Below the pieces are notes generated by a model. That model had not been told where the DNA came from. It did not search any database and saw only the letters and a list, made by a program, of their open reading frames with translations. From NCBI GenBank assembly GCA_963575745.1, contig CAUYUJ010020575.1:50001-90208 (forward strand): a DNA stretch of 40,208 bases, read 5' to 3'. Source of the DNA: Prorocentrum cordatum (Eukaryota > Sar > Dinophyceae > Prorocentrales > Prorocentraceae). This document shows positions 1 through 10,200 of the stretch, in pieces. Position 1 is the stretch's first letter, and every line of letters starts with the position of its first letter. A program made the translations under genes and the position numbers.

Positions 1-3000
1 CCTCGTCGAAGTCCGTCTTCGTGACGCACAGGTTGCACTCGTCGTTGACGCCGTAGCTGCTCCACATGTTCTCTGCGATCTTGAGGTTCAGGGCCGCGAT
101 GACCACCTTCACCTCGCGAACGGTCATGACGCACTGCAAGCCCTGATCTTTCGCTGACTTCACCTCTTCATCTGCGAGCTTCTTCATGTAGGTCTTGAGC
201 GTCACGGTGGGGTTCTCATCTTTTGTTGGGTCGGCTGCTGCGCCATCCTCTGTGGAGGGACCTCCCTGCTGCACGACATCAGTCGAAGACGAATCTGTCT
301 TTGGGTGCTCCTCACGAATCAGCCCGAGCAAGTACCCCGTTGGATTGTCCAAGATCGAAGCCGACTGAACGAGCTGCGGAGATACGGAGTCCAATTTCGC
401 CAGCACCTTCGCAATGAGCGATTGCCGTTCGGATGGGAACACCTCCACTCTGGCACTGACATCCGCGGCAAGCGCGTCGGCGTCGGCGGGCTTGAACTTG
501 GCTCGCAAGACCTGAACAAAAAAGGTAGGAGTATGAGCATGAGGAGGGGGAAGAGGAGGAAGAGGAGGAGGAGGAGGAGAAGGAGGAGGAGGAGAGGGAG
601 GAGGAAAGGATTGGGGAGGAGGGGGGAGGAGGAGGAAGAGGGGGAAGAGGAGGAGTAGGAGGAGAAGGAGGAGGAGCAGGAGGAGCAGGAGAAGGACGAG
701 GAGGAGTAGGAGGAGTGGGAGGAGGAGGAGGAGGAGGAGGAGGAGGTAAGGAGGAGGAGGATGGGAAGAGGGAAGAGGAGGAAGCCTTCTTCATGTCGAT
801 GGCCTTGGTCGATTGCAGCTTCTGGGTGAGGTCGAACTTTGCATTGTTATAGCCTGTCCCGTCGTGGATGTTGGTATGCTTAATCATGTCGCCGAGCTTG
901 ACCATCATGTCTAGGCACAGGTCGCCCCACTGACCATGCAGTGCAGCGCATGCGTCGAACACCTCGGTTGGCATGTCGGTCACTTTGTTCAGGGAGAGGT
1001 CGAACATGGAGCTGAGCTTCTGGCAAACGTTGATGCCGAGGATCTCCAAGTATGGCTTCGGGACGACAGAGGGGCCTTGCTGCTTCATGAAGTGCTGCAT
1101 CCCGAGCGACGCAGCGATGTGCATCGCAATCGAAATCCTCTCTGCCCACATTAGTTGCACCCCAACGTTGTTGTCATGCAGCCACGTCGCGTCCTCTGAC
1201 CTTTTCAAGATGTTGTCCTTGGTGGCCTGGTCCTGGGCTCGAACGGCATCGATGAAAGACGCAACCGAGTCCAGATCATTGGGCAATACTTGCATCACCT
1301 CGTCGATCGTAATCTGCATCAAAGTCAGATGGGCCTTGTCTGGCTCATCGAGCATGCCGCCATTAGTCTTCTGGAGCAGCGAGAGCATCGTCGCGTTCAA
1401 TGCCTTCCCAGCCACCAGGTGGGCTACAGACGGCAGGTTGCCGACGCCGTTCTCGACCACGAACTGCTTGGTGCTGGCGAGCTTGCCGCCGAGCTGCTCC
1501 AGCGTAATCTCCATGGAGTCCTGCGCCGCCTGCTCCACGTCATCCTCCACGCCATCTACCAACTCATCGAAGACACCGTCTGGGAAGTCAGCGTCGGACT
1601 TGTTAGGCACGAGCTTGCGTGCCTTCTTGTATGCAGCGGCCTTCCAGAGCTTCCGCAGCGCCTCGTAGCCCTTGACGTTCTTCTTCTTGCCGCGCACCCA
1701 CACTGGGACGCTCGTGCCACCCAGCGCGCCGTAGAGGGCTGCATGCTTGAATGCGTCCGCCAGCTCCTTCGGGCCCCCGATCCTCTCGATGTAGGCCGTC
1801 ATCTTGAGGATGGAGTCGAAAGCGAGCGTGAGCCCATCCGCCACGTCGTCTGCCTCCTTCTCCGCCTCGGCCTCCTGGTCGCCGTCGCCGTCGGCGTCGG
1901 CACCCATCGGCACAATGGCTTGCCCTGCAGGGTCTGCTTGTAAGCTCGCGGCGGCCACGTCACGCTTCCTTCCTTTGCTCTTGGCCTTGGCCTTGGGTTT
2001 GGCTTTTGCCGCTGAGGCCTTCGCCTTTCCCTTGGCCTTGCTCCGCTTCAGACTCACCTTCTTGATCTTCGCCTTCATGGCCTGCTCCGCCACGAAGTTC
2101 GCATGGGCCACCCCTTTCTCCACTGGCGCCATCAAGCTCCTGATGCCATCGAGGGAGTATGACGACAAGACGGGGAGCCCATTCGGTATCAGCGAGCATT
2201 TCCCCCACGGGGTCTTGTTGCGAGGCATGAACAGGAGGATGCAATCTGGAACTGCGTGGGGTAAGTCGTGCTTGAGGATTCGCATGATGTCGTTGGCTGC
2301 GCGGAACACCTTCTCTTGCATCTGGATTGTCATGGACCGCGCATCGACCTCGGCCCGCACTCGCTCGCTCAGGGTCGCCCACACGGTCTTCGGATCGTCT
2401 AAAGTCTCGGCGCCGATCTCGACCTTGGATGCTTCTTTCATGAACGTGTTGCTGACCTCGTAGCCCTTGTAGGTGGTCCACCACCCCCTCCGCATGCTGT
2501 CCATGAAGGTGTGCTTGAGCTCGTCGTGCTCTGACTGCGACATGCTGCTGGTTGTCCACTTCATGACGTGCGCCTTCCGCTTCCACGCTGCCTCCAACTC
2601 CGAAGTCGCTTGCCATTTTTCAATGACAGTCGTAATGGTGGCCTCGGAGTTGCCGATGTTCCCCAAAGCAGTAAGGAAGACTGTCAGCCAATCTGGGGAC
2701 CCCCTGGAGAACAACTTGCACCTCCTCAGGCCGTTCTTGACGCTTAATTGCACTGCCTTGTTAGACTTCTCCTTGTCATCAACCCAAGCCTCGTACAAAG
2801 CCTGGGCCCTGCTGGCGAAGTGGCACAGCTCGTACTTGTCATCAACCTGGGGGTCTGGATGCTGGACGACGAAAGGCTCCCCACCCAAGTCCTGGAGCAA
2901 GCCAACGCTTTGCATGACCTTCTTGTGTGCATCGATGGTGCTGCGCTCCCCCCTGAGACGGTTGTTCCTGTGGCGCTGGAACGCCCATTCGCCTTTCTTG

Positions 3001-3098
3001 GTCACGAAGTCTATGTGCGTGGCCTGCGAGATGCAGTAGGGAAGGCCCTCAATGATTTGCATGAGCTCAATCTCAGACTTGTCGTGGCCGTAGATATC
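1..3098 (-). CDS. Gene A: large protein of unknown family, two exons (complement of 1-511 and 786-3098), 3' end beyond the window
   Basis: I do not recognise the family. The main exon (3098 down to 786, 771 codons) is open with mixed, non-repetitive composition. It carries a Lys/Ala-rich basic stretch (plus-strand about 1965-2075, KAKGKAKAS-like) followed by an acidic Asp/Glu/Ala stretch (about 1845-1915), then a more ordinary region with helical-looking segments. After codon AAG at 786 the frame enters a pure pyrimidine tract that would encode poly-Ser/Pro; I read this as an intron (512-785). The frame resumes at 511, after TTCAG, as 170 open codons to position 1 with normal composition (begins VLRAKFKPADADAL, phase 0). 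The first exon is probably 5961-6020. The basic patch could bind nucleic acid or act as a nuclear signal; this is inference. The gene has the same orientation as gene B upstream. Confidence 0.72.
512..785 (-). other. Intron of gene A, GC-AG, 274 bp, filled with a TCC-type pyrimidine tract
   Basis: On the minus strand the border reads AAG|GCTTCC at 786/785 and TTTTTTGTTCAG|GTC at 512/511. Splicing is in phase 0, and both flanking frames are open with ordinary composition. The interior is almost wholly TCC/TTCC repeats (GGA on the plus strand, 540-780). Read through, it would give an implausible run of Ser and Pro. GC donors with AG|G acceptors are established for dinoflagellates. Confidence 0.7.
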
Positions 3099-3539
3099 CT
3101 TTGGGAAACAACAAGGTCGGAGGATCTGCTAAGACCACCGAAATCATTTGTAATAACGGAGGAGGAAGAGGAGGAGGGTTAGGAGGATGAGGGGGGAGGA
3201 GAAGCGGAGGGGAGATGAAGGAGGGCGCGGGCCTTTAACACATTCGCTGCCCACGCTGGCTAGCATATCTATAGGAGGGCCCATTCCATCGCAACATGGA
3301 CTTTGTCAGCGTGCACCCTTGCATTGCCCTTGCGTGGTCTTGTGTCCCCAGTGTGGCTCCTACGGTTGTTCCGGTTGACCCATATGGATAAGTTATTTGG
3401 GCCTAACCTTTGGTATCCAATTGTGTTGTTTTCTCGTATACGCCATACTACCATAGATCGTGTTCGTTCTTGATGAACCGACTCGGACCAATTAGCAGTA
3501 TGCCCAAGTCCACTCGTACAATATATACGATTACATACG

Positions 3540-4015
3540 GCTCTACCCTACCCCTGGGGCGTGTATCACATAGTACGCATATCGTGTGTACCGTGTAGTA
3601 CGTACGTATAGTGCACTTCGCGTGCAGGGCCCGTTTCGTATGTAGTCAGGCTATGCGTGGTGAGCAGTACGCATGTAGTACATCGTTCATTTGTGGTATG
3701 CAGTACACAACCAGAATTTTGTATGTACGTATAGTGTTGTACGCACGTGGTGCGTTGTGCAGCATGCATTACGCATGCCACACGTACAGTTTATGCACCA
3801 TGCATAACGCTTGCACGCGGCGCATGCCAGGCTAAGATTATGTATCCCGCACGCAAGGCTCCGCATCCGACAGCGGGCTGTGAGTGCAGCGCGACTGTGG
3901 AACGTATGTCAGATGTACTATGCATTGCGCATGTAGCGTGTGCTGCGCATCCCGCATGACATACTTAACAGCATGTGTATGCGGTATGCAGCACACGCGC
4001 ACGGTGTCGTACCTA
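3540..4015. repeat. Degenerate TACGTA/GCATGC/GTACGCA word repeat
   Basis: About 470 bases are dominated by short related words: acgtacgta, gtacgcat, gcatgtagta, cgcatgcca, tgcgcat. They occur on both strands because the words are near-palindromic. No fixed period is visible. The same words recur at 9290-9430, in the long intron of gene B. Several open frames cross it on both strands, rich in Cys, His, Tyr, Thr and Met; I read them as repeat shadow. Confidence 0.75.
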
Positions 4016-4020
4016 TGTCG

Positions 4021-5400
4021 TGCCCAAGAGGACCTTGAGGCAGCCAAGAAGCCTAAGGATCGTAGAGATCGAGCGACGATTGACTTAAAAACCGTTTCCA
4101 GAAACGGTTTTTGGAGGGAGGGGGGATACAGTTTCCCAGTTCGGTTTTTGGAAAGGGCCCCCAAGGCGAGCTCCCAAGTGAGGCGCCTTGATGGGCGGAG
4201 GCCAAGGTGGGGCGCTCGGGCTCCAGAAAGGGGAGCGCCCTGAGGGGAGCCAATCGGGGCCCCGTGGAATGGCATAGCACACCATAGCTATGGCCCATGG
4301 GTGGTAATTATAGCTTAAGGTGGGAAAACGATAAGACGGTAATACAATATGTCGCATCGTCGTATCGTCTGGTCGTCTGTTGGCTAGGTGTGCAGGTGTG
4401 TAGGAGATGCCCAAGAGGCCCCGAGGGCCCCCCCGAGGCACCCAAGAGGACCCTGGGACCGCCAAGAAGCCCAAGGATCGTAGAGATCGAGCGGCGATTG
4501 ACCTAAAAACCGTTTCCAGAAACGGTTTTAGGAGGGAGGGGAGATACAGTTTCCCAGTTCGGTGTTTGGAAGGGCCCCCCAAGGCGAGCTCCCAAGTGAG
4601 GCGCCTTGATGGGCGGAGGCCAAGGTGGGGCGCTCGGGCTCCAGAAAGGGGAGCGCCCTGAGGGGATCCAATCGGGGCCCCGTGGAATGGCATAGCACAC
4701 CATAGCTATGACCCATGGGTAATTATAGCTTAAGGTGGGAAGACGATAAGACGGTAATACAATATGTCGTATCGTCTTATCGTCTGGTCGTCTGTTGGCT
4801 AGGTGTGTAGGTGTGTAGGAGATGCCCAAGAGGCCCCGAGGGGCTCCCAAGGCACCCAAGAGGACCCTGGGACCGACAAGAAGCCCAAGGATCGTAGAGA
4901 TCGAGCGGCGATTCACCTAAAAACCGTTTCCAGAAACGGTTTTGGAGGGAGGGGAGATACAGTTTCCCAGTTCGGTTTTTGGAAGGGGCCCCCAAGGCGA
5001 GCTCCCAAGTGAGGCGCCGTGATGGGCGGAGGCCAAGGCGGGGCGCTCGGGCTCCAGAAAGGGGAGCGCCCTGAGGGGAGCCAATCGGGGCCCCGTGGAA
5101 TGGCATAGCACACCATAGCACCCAAGAGGACCTTGGGACCGCCAAGAAGCCCAAGGATCGTAGAGATCGAACTACAATTGACTTAAACACCGTTTCCAGA
5201 AACAGTTTTTGGAGTGGGGGGGTACAGTTTCCCAGTTCGGTGTTTGGAAGGGGGCCCCAAGGCGAGCTCCCAAGTGAGGCGCCTTGATGGGCGGAAGCCA
5301 AGGTGGGCGCTCGGCCTCCAGAAAGGGGAGAGCCCTGACTGGGGAGCCAATCGGGGCCCCGTGGAATGGCATAGCACGGCATAGTTATGGCCCACAGGTG
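4021..5400. repeat. Four-copy tandem repeat, unit about 415 bp, with a built-in palindrome
   Basis: Units begin near 4021, 4440, 4855 and 5121 with a sequence like CCCAAGAGGACCTTGGGACC. Spacings are 419, 415 and 266 bp, because the third unit lacks its last ~150 bp. Each unit holds CAAGAAGCCCAAGGATCGTA, a near-perfect palindrome AAAACCGTTTC-CA-GAAACGGTTTT, the motif CCCAGTTCGG, and GGGGCCCCGTGGAATGGCAT. Units 1 and 2 end in an AGACGATAAGACG...CGTCTTATCGTC stem. The long overlapping open frames over this stretch (Pro/Ser/Arg-rich, repeated in several frames) follow the repeat and are not supported as genes. Confidence 0.9.
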
Positions 5401-5420
5401 ATAATTAAACCATTGGGTGA

Positions 5421-5625
5421 CCAGACGACAAGACGATAAGACGATACGACGATAACTCTGATCGGCTTATCGTCGTATCGTCTTATCGTCTGGCGGGGCC
5501 ATATATCGTCTTATCGTATTATCGTCGTATCGTCTGGCGGGTCTCCATATCGTCTTATCGTCTTATCGCCTGATAGTCTTATATCGTCTTACCGTCGTAC
5601 CGTCGTATCGTCTTATCGCCTGGCT
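5421..5625. repeat. AGACGATA/TATCGTCT satellite with a 23-bp perfect hairpin
   Basis: A short tandem repeat of CGATAAGACGATA on one side and TATCGTCTTATCGTC on the other. Positions 5432-5454 and 5468-5490 are exact reverse complements, separated by a 13-base loop. The pyrimidine-side repeat continues to about 5625. The same stem occurs in shorter form at the end of the 415-bp units (around 4740-4795), so this array probably grew from, or seeded, that unit. Confidence 0.85.
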
Positions 5626-5639
5626 TTGAAATAGCAAGC

Positions 5640-5790
5640 CCTGCGTCCCACCACAATGCACATGCATATATACATACAACCGTACATGCATGTATGCGGT
5701 CATACATGCACACATACGCCCATATACGTAGACACGTGTATCTACACACCCACGTACATATCTTACCGAAAGAAGACGTGCGTGCAGATG
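5640..5790. repeat. CATACATG/TACACG-rich simple sequence
   Basis: Irregular CATGCATATATACATAC-type sequence with many alternating purine-pyrimidine steps. No coding signal is visible. It lies inside the inferred first intron of gene A, or in the spacer if exon 1 is wrong. Confidence 0.6.
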
Positions 5791-5960
5791 CGTTCCAACA
5801 CACATGCGCATTGATGCTGAAACACGGCACTACGCATTGCACGAACTTGGAATACAATAGCCCCATCATGGTGTATTTCTACTGCACCTGCATTATATGT
5901 GAAGCGAAACCCTTTTTGAATCCCACCGTCCCGAATGTCCAACGACTCGTTGTTGGCATC

Positions 5961-6020
5961 CTTGGCTGGGAGCTTCTGCAGGAGCTCGTCGAGCGCCTTG
6001 CTCACTTCCTCGCTCGCCAT
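5961..6020 (-). CDS. Probable first exon of gene A (20 codons from ATG at 6020)
   Basis: An ATG at 6020-6018 opens a short stretch of GC3-rich, amphipathic coding-like sequence (MASEEVSKALDELLQKLPAK). It can be joined in phase 0 from AAG at 5963-5961 to GAT at 3098, giving LPAK followed by DIYGHDK. The join uses a GA-type donor and an AG|G acceptor, and AAGGAT occurs at both borders. The frame stays open for some codons past 5961 (to about 5890), so another donor, or an unrelated short gene, is possible. The ATG choice is supported only by the change in composition: upstream in this frame the sequence is a Glu-rich GAG/GAA tract, which looks like simple repeat. Confidence 0.42.
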
Positions 6021-7281
6021 GGCGACCGTACACCATACATAAGACAGCACTGCGGATGTGCTATGGTCGGTTGAGGTTTGGGCCATCGTTGCAGCATCGC
6101 ACTCCTCTTCTTTCTGGTGCTGCTCCTCCTCTCTCTCCTCCTCCGTATCCTCCTCCTCCCCTTTCTCCATATGTTTCTTTCTTTCGTTTTCCAATCCCCT
6201 TCCTCGCCCTCCCCACTGTCCTCCCGCTCGCCTTTCTGCTCTTCCTCGTCTTCATGGGGCGGAGGAGTCCTCTTCATCATCCCCCTCTCCCTCCCCACCA
6301 AAATTTTCACGCTGACCTTCGGGGGGGGGGCAGATAACGGGCAATGCAATACGCAACCCACCCACACCCCTTGTCCACGACGCAACGCACACCTTGGACG
6401 CCATATCACCACGTCGGAAGGCCTGGGCGGTATGGGATTATCCGAACCCTCTGCAGGCTAACCTTGAGAGGTCGAACGGGCGAGCGGGTAACCCTGGAGG
6501 GGCAGGTGCGGCGGGGACCGTTTGGGGGGGGGGGGGTCAGAGGGCGGGGAGCGAGGAGAAGAACTGACATGGGACAGGTTAAGCTCGAATGGAATAGAGT
6601 GGGGAGGCGGGACAGATAGATGACGTTCCTCAGCAGAACGGGGGCGGTGATGCCCGTCGCCGCCAAGAATGCCTAACGCTTGACTTCCTCCTACTCATCA
6701 CCTGTCCATTCCTCCTCCTCATCCTCCTCCTCATCCTTCCCATCCTCCTCATCCGTATCCTCCCCCCTTGTCCCCTCCCCTCCTTCTATCCCTTCTCCTT
6801 CCCCTCATCCTCCTATCTTCGGGGTGGGGTCACGCTCACGAGTGGCTTCCCCTTTTGCTGGAACAGCTCAACATCTTGTCAAGTTTCGCAGCGAATCCGT
6901 TCGCCTGGCGCTCGACCCCTTGCGCACGATACCCTGGCGCTCGACACCTTGCGCCGAAAAACGGGCCGTTTTTCGGCGCAGCACCAGCGCAGCAGAGGAG
7001 CACGATTTCCTTGGCGTGGAAACTTGGCCTATGGCATATAGGCACTTTTCCCCGCGAACGGGTAGCACGTGGAAACCTGACATATACACATGATGAATTT
7101 TCCCTAACATGGAAATCGCGCTCCTGCGATGCGCCCAACCTGCGCCAAACAAGTGCTGGCTCACGTATGCAACTGCTGCACATGTTGCCACATACCAGCA
7201 CGGAGGGGCACGGCCTGCACGCGCGTGAGCGACAGCATGCGCTTGCATTAGCTCGAAATGCACGCAGCACGAACAACAAAA
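6021..7281. other. Spacer between genes A and B: CT tracts, G runs, a hairpin, no gene seen
   Basis: The plus strand has CT/TCC tracts at 6105-6260 and 6690-6820 and G runs near 6325-6334 and 6525-6536. A near-duplicated 22-mer (6904-6925 and 6933-6954, CCTGGCGCTCGACMCCTTGCGC) overlaps a perfect 14-bp-arm hairpin (6951-6964 and 6966-6979, one-base loop). The spacer should hold the 3' UTR of gene B and the 5' end of gene A if both genes are called correctly. Plus-strand frames here are Ser/Pro-rich over the CT tracts and show no domain I recognise. Confidence 0.55.
6951..6979. other. Perfect hairpin, 14-bp arms, 1-base loop
   Basis: The left arm GCGCCGAAAAACGG and the right arm CCGTTTTTCGGCGC are exact reverse complements around a single G. 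It lies about 300 bp downstream of the gene B stop codon on the minus strand, so it would sit in or near that gene's 3' UTR. Whether it acts in RNA is unknown. Confidence 0.8.
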
Positions 7282-10200
7282 CTAGCCATCTCCAGAGCAG
7301 ACGGGGCAAACGACCTTGCCGTCTTCTCCACGCGACAGCCCAGCAAAAGGGCTGGCACTAGCGCAATGCTCGTGCCATGGGCTCAAACACACAGTGCACG
7401 CGTACAACGACCCTGTGACGTCTACAGGGTTTGCTACGCCACTAAGCTCACACTCCTTGCACAACACACATTTCCCAAACTGGCTGTCTGGCGGCAGAGG
7501 CCCCGAAAAACGATGTAGCAAGCGTTCCCTCAGCAGCAAGAGGCACCACTCATGCATGAGAGGCCGAAGTCCCTGCTTAACCTGCTCCATTGACGTTTTC
7601 GTGTCTCTGATAATAATATCTGCTCCTGCGAAGTAGTCGTTGGGAACTGCGAACGCAACGATGCATATGAGTCTATTCTTGTTGTCGAGGCGAATGCGCC
7701 TCGCTCGAAAATGTTCTGGCTCTGTCCAGCGCACAAACGTAGTTCCCCCATCTTTGTCAATAAGAGAGATGGTGCCCTTGAGCATTGGGTTTTCTGCCAC
7801 TTCCAACTGCGCCCTATGGGCGGCAGCAAGTGCTGCTACTTTCTCACGCACCGTACTGCGCACCCCCGTCACGATGCCATCAGGGATCATGGCCTTGGGC
7901 GCGACGGGGGCCTCAGGCTCAGACTCGTGTGATGAGTCGCTTGAGTCGCAAGCTGGTTCACATGGCTCGTCCTTCTCCACTGGGCAACCGTCGGAATCAT
8001 CACTTGCCAAGTCGTCGGCGCCACCTGAATCTACTGAGCTACCGTCGTCCCCAGGATGGTCCATGATCTCTTCCAGTTGCATTGCAAGCAGATCGGGTTC
8101 GTCACCGTGTCCATGGTCATGGCCATGCGTATCATGCTCATCTGCCTCAGCCCCTGCTATAGCAGGCATTCCCTCTCCCTCTGCCCCTTGAGGTTTGGGT
8201 TTGGGTTTTGGGCGGGGTCGGGGCCGCGGCTTCTTCGCTTTTGTCGGTAGGATCCTGAATTCACCGATGTCCATTCCAGTAACGCTTGCTTTCATGACAG
8301 ACTGCATATCCCATATAAGTGGATACTGCCGAAGCACAATAGAGGGCCCAAGCGGCGGCAACGTCCTCAAGAAATCAACTAGCAGCATTGACGCAATTGG
8401 CGTGTCGAGCTGAAACGTTGACCTGCCACCCCCGACAGCAACGGTCCCACGGCTGATCATCAGAGCGCGTGCTAAAGACCAGGATGCAAGAAACCCGCAC
8501 TTGATCGGGCCACTGCAAAGTTCCCAAGCATATCTCGCACCCTTCTTGGCATCGTTGCTAGGTGTTTCGGCGCCGCCAAAGAATTCAAACAGAGAGCGCG
8601 CATAAGCATATTTGATAGCGTCATCATCACTGAGGGCAATTCGAGGGGCAGGCGATTCATGTGGAACTGTCGCGATATCGTCTGTAGTGTACTCTCGGAA
8701 TCGATGTATGTATTCGGCGCTCTTTTGGTATGTCGTAATATGTGGGTCAAGGCAGACACACTCGTGCACGTCGATGGCGTCACCTTTTTTTATCTGTATC
8801 ACGTCTGATGCAGTAGCCAACCTACAGTTCGGTGCCAGCTCTGTGACTCGCTGGAGCGTGCTGTTCGTCCCTTCCACAGCTTGCGTGTTGGAAAATAGTT
8901 CTCTCCGCACAAATAGCATGTACACATACAAATCCATAGGGCAACGGCCAGTGGCGCCAGCAACCTCAAGACTGCCTTTGAAAGTTGAAACTGTTTTGAT
9001 ACTGAAATCGATGTAATATGAGTTGTCAATCGTGCCATCGTTGAATGCCTGCATGATCTGCTGTGCTGCCACGCGCCGTTGCTCGCACACTACAGTATTC
9101 GGTTTCTCCACGAGGTATAGGAACAGCAATGGTGCAGACGTCGCCTCTGTAGGTGCGCAATGAAATACACAGAGGGGAAGGAAGATGAGGAGCAGGGGGA
9201 ACGATGATCTGAGAGTGGAGGACGAGGGGGGGGATGGGATGTGAGAGGGGAAGGGGAATTTCGTATTGGCCCCGTTGGTACACATGTATATCCATCGCAT
9301 GTCTTGCATGTTGCGGGTATGTAGAATGGTGCACGCGTGCGAGGCATGGCGACCGTATGCCATGCACTGCGGGTGTACCGCGCAGTACGTATGTAATACG
9401 CAGTACGCACGTGATCCATGATGCATATATGGGTGGGCGTTTCACGCGCGTGCTCGCGAGAGAGGCTGGATTGCCCAAAGCACGCGGAACGTGCATCACG
9501 TTTGCCTTGGTGTAGACGCACGTTCTCCAATTGGCTCCCTTCGCGGCAGCACGAACGCGGATCTGGGGGCGCTGATGGCGTGACCCCCAAGTAATGGTTG
9601 GCGTTGGGGTCTCTTCGGGCCGTCAATGGGATTTGCGCGCTGATATTACGTTTTGGGATTTGCGTATGCGCGCGGGCCGCGTGCATGGACTGCCTACGGA
9701 GACCGCGCATGTCAGTAGGAGTAGCCTAGCCGATGAGCTGGGGTAGAACAGCGGCCGGGCTAGAGTAGGAATGTAGCAGGTAAGGTTCAGAGTATACAGT
9801 CGTGAATAAAGTGAAGACAGGGTTGCGCAATGGTATCAGTTACTGGTACCATTGCGCAGTCATCTACTGGTTTCAGTAGACCAGAGTAGTGTAGGCGCGG
9901 AGGGTAAACGCTGCAGTGTTATAGTGTTATTGCACGCGTGCACACTCGGGCAAAACATGTGAGGAGTAAGGCTAGGTGGGAGAAATTATACGGGGCATGC
10001 TTGGAATCAAGTGCGAGTTGAGTGTGCGCACGTTGGGCACTGGTAAGAGCAAGGCAGGGGCCAGGCACTTGTGGAAGAGGAGTAGAGCAGGATAGAAACA
10101 TGGGATGATCTTGGATAACCTTAAGCGGTCCCACTCGTTCTCCGACGCCAATAGTTTAATGTTTTCGCCTAATCCATTATCCAATCACGAATTTCATAAT

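Larger units (their letters stand above)
3099..5960 (-). other. Inferred 2.9-kb intron of gene A, GA-AG, carrying tandem repeats
   Basis: The minus-strand acceptor CCCAAAG|GAT at 3099/3098 is preceded by a TCC-rich tract (3154-3230). The proposed donor CCAAG|GATGCC lies at 5961/5960, so AAGGAT is present at both ends. Inside are TACGTA/GCATGC-word DNA (3540-4010), four copies of a ~415-bp repeat (4021-5400), an AGACGATA hairpin (5432-5490) and CATACATG-rich DNA (5650-5780). The acceptor is well placed; the donor is an inference. Confidence 0.45.

Noticed and set aside
5763-6194. 143-codon minus-strand frame taken as one protein
   Set aside because: Its first third is GAG/GAA simple repeat and its end runs into CATACATG-rich DNA. 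Only the MASEEVSK segment and a short part after it look coding, and that is used as the first exon of gene A.
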